This document shows positions 60,620-64,000 of a DNA stretch of 64,000 nt, piece after piece (position 1 is the stretch's first letter; each line of letters opens with the position of its first letter). The notes under the pieces were generated by a model. That model saw only the letters and a list, made by a program, of their open reading frames with translations. It was not told where the DNA came from and searched no databases. The stretch covers positions 42,656 to 106,655 of the forward strand of contig JAOZGP010000023.1 of NCBI GenBank assembly GCA_027491735.1, read 5' to 3'. The stretch is from Thermoproteota archaeon. Lineage in GTDB: Archaea > Korarchaeota > Korarchaeia > Korarchaeales > Korarchaeaceae. Both the position numbers and the translations under genes were made by a program.

Positions 60620-62324
60620 GCAGGAACCTCCCTGACTCTCCCCTCACCTTCTGAACAACGAGAACGTGGACGTCATCAGGGATGTCGCTCGGTGGGACCG
60701 GTGTTATCACGAGGTACTGGATCCCGCTTCTGGCGAGCTCTAATATGGACCTGAAGATGACCCCCCTGTTCCTGAGATCCATATGAGTATCGAACTCATC
60801 AACAGCTCTGAAGGGAGATTCCATGCAGCTCTGGAGTGCCAGGAAGAAGGACATGACGGCTGATGTTCTCTCTCCACCACTATGAGAGAGAGGATCTAGA
60901 GGGGAGAGATCCGAGCCAGAGAAGCTTATGAGGAGCTCTATCCCGGCCTTCTCGGGATCCTTGAGGTTGATAATCCTCACCTCGCCATCGCCGCCCATCC
61001 TGGACAGGATCTCCCTGTACATAGGATTCACAGTCTCTAGGAGAGAGGTGAGCTTCTCCCTCCAGATGATCATCCTATCCTCGATCTCCTTCACAAGTCT
61101 TCTCTTGTTTCTTTGAACCTCCTCGGCCCTCTTTCTAAGCCTCTCGTAGATCTCCCTGTACTTGGAGCAGGCTTCATCGGTGTTTCTTGGAATCCTCCCG
61201 ATTCCTGCCAGAGATATCTCGACTCTCCTCATCTCCTCCTCTATCTCATCTGGATTCCTCCCCCTGAACAGTCTCCCCCCAAGCTTCTCGGCCTCAGAGG
61301 CTAACTCCTTTATTCTCCTTCTAGCCCTCCTGACCTCCTCCTTCAACCTCCCAAGCTCATCTCTCTTGATCTCGATGAGGACCTTGGAGACCTTCACCTC
61401 ACCGATCTTGTCGGCTGCCGACTCCCACAGGTTCCTGAGCCTCAGAAGACCTTCCTTCAGCCCAATCCTCCTGTCGAGCATCCCGGCCTCAACCTCTCCT
61501 ATGCTCTCCTCAAGATCCTTTACATCGGAGGAGAGGTTGTTCATCCTCTCCTCAAGGTTCTTAAGCTCGCTCTCGAGCCCTTCAGTTTCCTTGACGATCT
61601 TGGAGAGTTTCTTCTCCTTCTCGAAAACCCTGGTCCATGCCAGTTCCCTTCTAAGGTTAGATAACTTCTCCTCAAGCTTCCTCTTCTTTTTAAGCTTGTT
61701 AGACATCTCAGTCCAGTAGTTTAATGTCTCCTCCGCCTTTGAGAGGAGAGTCTCCACCTCTCTCTCCTCAGCCTCGACCCTCAGAAGTGTTTCCCTTGCT
61801 CTCAAAATCCTCTTCCTATATGAGGAGAGGCCAACGGCCCCCTCAACAACCTTCAGCTTATCCTGAGGTGAGAGAACGGAGAACTCCTCCATCATGTTCT
61901 GATGCATTATTATCAATGGATTGTCCGGATCGAGACATAACTTTGAGAGCATCCTCCTTACAGAGGACTTCGTCATCGTCCTCCCGTTGACCTCATGCCA
62001 GTACTGCCCGTCTGACCTTATGTATCTGCTTATAAACACCTCGTCGCCCCTCACCGAGGGTATGGGTCTGGATCCCCTGCCCCTCGGTCTGTTGTCCAGG
62101 ACCACCGTCGCCCTGGCGTACCTCTCTCCCTTCCTTATCAGATCGCTGAGCCTTCTCCCCCTCTCTGTGTACGTTTGGCCGAGAGCGACAGATATTCCCA
62201 GAAGTATCGATGATTTTCCAGACCCGTTTGGTCCAGTTATCAGGTTCACTCCGCCCTCCAGCGGTATTCTGGCATACCTGTACGACATGAAGTTCTCGAG
62301 GATTACCTCCTTCACAAGGGGCAC
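60606..62324 (-). CDS. Short SMC-family ATPase with Smc5/6-type head motifs
   Basis: VILENFMSYRYARIPLEGGVNLITGPNGSGKSSILLGISVALGQ...RGRRLSDLIRKG; DNPLIIMHQNMMEEFSVLSPQDKLK; coiled coil; LSHSGGERTSAVMSFFLALQSCMESPFRAVDEFDTHMDLRNRG...QYLVITPVP. No zinc hook CxxC. Confidence 0.88.
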   Translation of the reverse strand: MPLVKEVILENFMSYRYARIPLEGGVNLITGPNGSGKSSILLGISVALGQTYTERGRRLSDLIRKGERYARATVVLDNRPRGRGSRPIPSVRGDEVFISRYIRSDGQYWHEVNGRTMTKSSVRRMLSKLCLDPDNPLIIMHQNMMEEFSVLSPQDKLKVVEGAVGLSSYRKRILRARETLLRVEAEEREVETLLSKAEETLNYWTEMSNKLKKKRKLEEKLSNLRRELAWTRVFEKEKKLSKIVKETEGLESELKNLEERMNNLSSDVKDLEESIGEVEAGMLDRRIGLKEGLLRLRNLWESAADKIGEVKVSKVLIEIKRDELGRLKEEVRRARRRIKELASEAEKLGGRLFRGRNPDEIEEEMRRVEISLAGIGRIPRNTDEACSKYREIYERLRKRAEEVQRNKRRLVKEIEDRMIIWREKLTSLLETVNPMYREILSRMGGDGEVRIINLKDPEKAGIELLISFSGSDLSPLDPLSHSGGERTSAVMSFFLALQSCMESPFRAVDEFDTHMDLRNRGVIFRSILELARSGIQYLVITPVPPSDIPDDVHVLVVQKVRGESGRFLLEEA

Positions 62325-62382
62325 AGTGATTCATCTAGCTCCATGAAGATAAACCTATATCTCCTCGAAGGACCTAAACGTT

Positions 62383-63065
62383 ATGCCCTTCTCGGCCAAG
62401 CTCTTCGAGCCGGATCTACCGGTTCTCGAGGTAGTCAGGAGGTTGAGGGGGCTTAGGACAGAGAAAATTGTTGATGTGGACGGAAAGGATGTTGAAGTCG
62501 GACTCAGGGTGAAGGAGCTTGAGAAGAAGGATGGGGTTCTGAGAGGGTCATAGAGGAGAGCTTCCTCATATCCGTTAATTGTAGGGGAGAGGAGGGTTCC
62601 TACATCGGTTCCGGTTGAGTTCGAGTTATTTTCAACAGGAAGGCAGGAACTTCCTGGTGATAGAGGCCAAGAAGATGAGGACCTGTAAGGTAGCTTCTTG
62701 GATCTCAGCAGCGATATCGGCGAGCAAGGATGCCGTCTATGAGGCTAGAATAGATCCCGAAGTCCTGAGGAGCTTCTTTAAGAAAAGGATTGAGACCGTT
62801 AGAGTGGCGTTCTTCGATGAGGTCAGGCTCCCAAACGTCAACAAGCTCTCCCTTTACGGAAGGGAGCTCGTGAACACCGACATCTACAGGGGATATCTCA
62901 AGGTTGGCAGAGTGCGGTATGTCGTCTTTGAGCCGGAGGAGGGGGCTTGTCATTGGGCTGACAAGGGACTGCGTGATCACTTTCTTCTCAAAAATGGATG
63001 AGGAGAAGTGCTTTAAGTTCATCAGGGAGAAGGTGATCCCATTGACGATGAGGTCCCAGGAATGA
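62383..63065 (+). pseudogene. Multiply frameshifted gene of unknown family, divergent from the SMC-like operon
   Basis: MPFSAKLFEPDLPVLEVVRRLRGLRTEKIVDVDGKDVEVGLRVKELEKKDGVLRG / RVIEESFLISVNCRGEEGSYIGSG / FNRK-GRNFLVIEAKKMRTCKVASWISAAISASKDAVYEARIDPEVL...YVVFEPEEG / LVIGLTRDCVITFFSKMDEEKCFKFIREKVIPL*: coherent protein spread over several frames. Confidence 0.6.
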
Positions 63066-63349
63066 TCGAGGATCTCTGTGCGAACCATACCCAACTGCGA
63101 ACCTTGAGAGATCTTGCTTAGTGGTCAAAAACCCTCCACAGAAACTTATGGAGGAGGAGTGAGTTAAAAGGACCTGTCACTGCTTTGATCGTTGTAAGCT
63201 TCTGCTTCGCCTTATCCTGAGGATTTCGAACTTCTCGCTTTCAGCACCAGTTTTCAACATCGACTTCATTTTGAAATTTATGAAGATCCACTGCAAGAAG
63301 ACAACGGCTTTCAGGCAGCGAGAAGGCTGTAGAAGAGGTTTTTCCTTTA

Positions 63350-63367
63350 CATGAAGCATGCTTCATG
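63350..63367. repeat. 18-bp perfect palindrome CATGAAGCATGCTTCATG
   Basis: Read directly. Confidence 0.9.
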
Positions 63368-63469
63368 CATTGTCCCAGGAACTTCGAGGTTCATCTCCAT
63401 TCAGCATGTTATCCCTCCTCAGTCGGACAGCATCCGTTCTTGTTCTCCGCTACATTCGAAGCTTTTGAC

Positions 63470-63628
63470 ACTGGCGGAAAACCTTCCCTCCTCAGGATTC
63501 ATTAGGGGGCTTTCTGGGGAACAGGGACTCCCCACATCTTCAGTTTTCTTAGCTCCGCCCTTTCGGGCTTCCCTTCCCTCTCCTCTCACCACCCATCCCA
63601 CATCTCGAGCGGAGCTTGTTCATCGTTG
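63470..63628 (+). repeat. Copy B of a degenerate two-copy element
   Basis: tggcggaaaaccttccctcctcagg, ggggggctttctgggg, cgccctttcgggctt, catctcgagcggagct in the same order as copy A. Confidence 0.6.
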
Positions 63629-63709
63629 AACCATTCACCTTTATAAATTTGGATATCACAAAAATCTTCATATGTTACGAATACAACATTATATGTTTCT
63701 GCCCCACCT

Positions 63710-63740
63710 GTAGACATAGATGTAAACATTGATGTTTACA
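63710..63740. promoter_or_regulatory. Three 9-bp half-sites at 11-bp spacing: TGTAGACAT, TGTAAACAT, ATGTTTACA (last two form a perfect inverted repeat with TG spacer)
   Basis: Read directly; same motif as 52951-52970. Confidence 0.6.
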
Positions 63741-64000
63741 ACAGAAATAGGGTTTGTGCTGGAGGCTGAGGATCCACTGCATCAGAGGAAGATGGGTGGT
63801 GGGTTCGACTGAGGGCCAAATGCAGCAGCTGGTCAGGACGTAAGGCAAGGAAAGCCATCGATCGGTTGAAGAAGGGCAGGGGATATTTAAATATTTCAAA
63901 ACTACATCCTTTTGTACTTAAGAACAGCGAGCGTGAGGTCGCCGCCTGCGGCCGATGGGCGCCGCTCCAATCCCTGCGGGGAATGACCCGGATGGGAGCC

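Noticed and set aside
61162-62346. Leucine/serine-rich + strand ORFs opposite the SMC-like gene
   Set aside because: Low-complexity shadow of coiled-coil coding sequence.
1-64000. CRISPR arrays, rRNA and tRNA genes
   Set aside because: I looked for regularly spaced direct repeats, conserved rRNA segments and T-loop/cloverleaf patterns and found nothing convincing; absence was not tested computationally.

Overview
The window is archaeal. It has dense, often overlapping genes, GTG/TTG starts, AT-rich TATA-like promoters and archaeal gene families (MptA, HerA/NurA, DUF84, class III prepilins, archaeal-type S-adenosylmethionine synthetase, Lhr). A hyperthermophilic TACK/korarchaeal-like lineage is plausible but I cannot prove it. 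Most of the window is metabolic and transport genes: PEP carboxykinase, GMP synthase, polar and branched-chain amino-acid ABC transporters, aspartate kinase/ASD, TrpB2, malic enzyme, SLC13/ArsB-type permeases, and a type II pantothenate kinase beside an ECF S component. The most interesting locus is 59380-62324 (- strand): a 'mini-SMC' ATPase with Smc5/6-type head motifs, followed by an overlapping kleisin-like gene and an overlapping MAGE/KITE-like winged-helix gene. This looks like a compact archaeal Smc5/6-Nse4-Nse3-like operon. Other notable items: an approx. 396-aa intein in the Walker A motif of HerA; an orphan DNA methyltransferase next to a truncated PBP-like remnant; several decayed genes (CobN C-terminus, DUF3782, a gene divergent from the SMC operon, and a 49-bp exact Lhr fragment); at least three frameshifts at 6-G/C runs, including one in the DNA ligase gene; a two-copy degenerate element (about 6.1 and 63.5 kb); and a shared palindromic operator-like motif (about 52.95 and 63.72 kb). 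I saw no CRISPR array, and no rRNA or tRNA gene that I could support. Family assignments come from reading the translations by eye; no database search was run.
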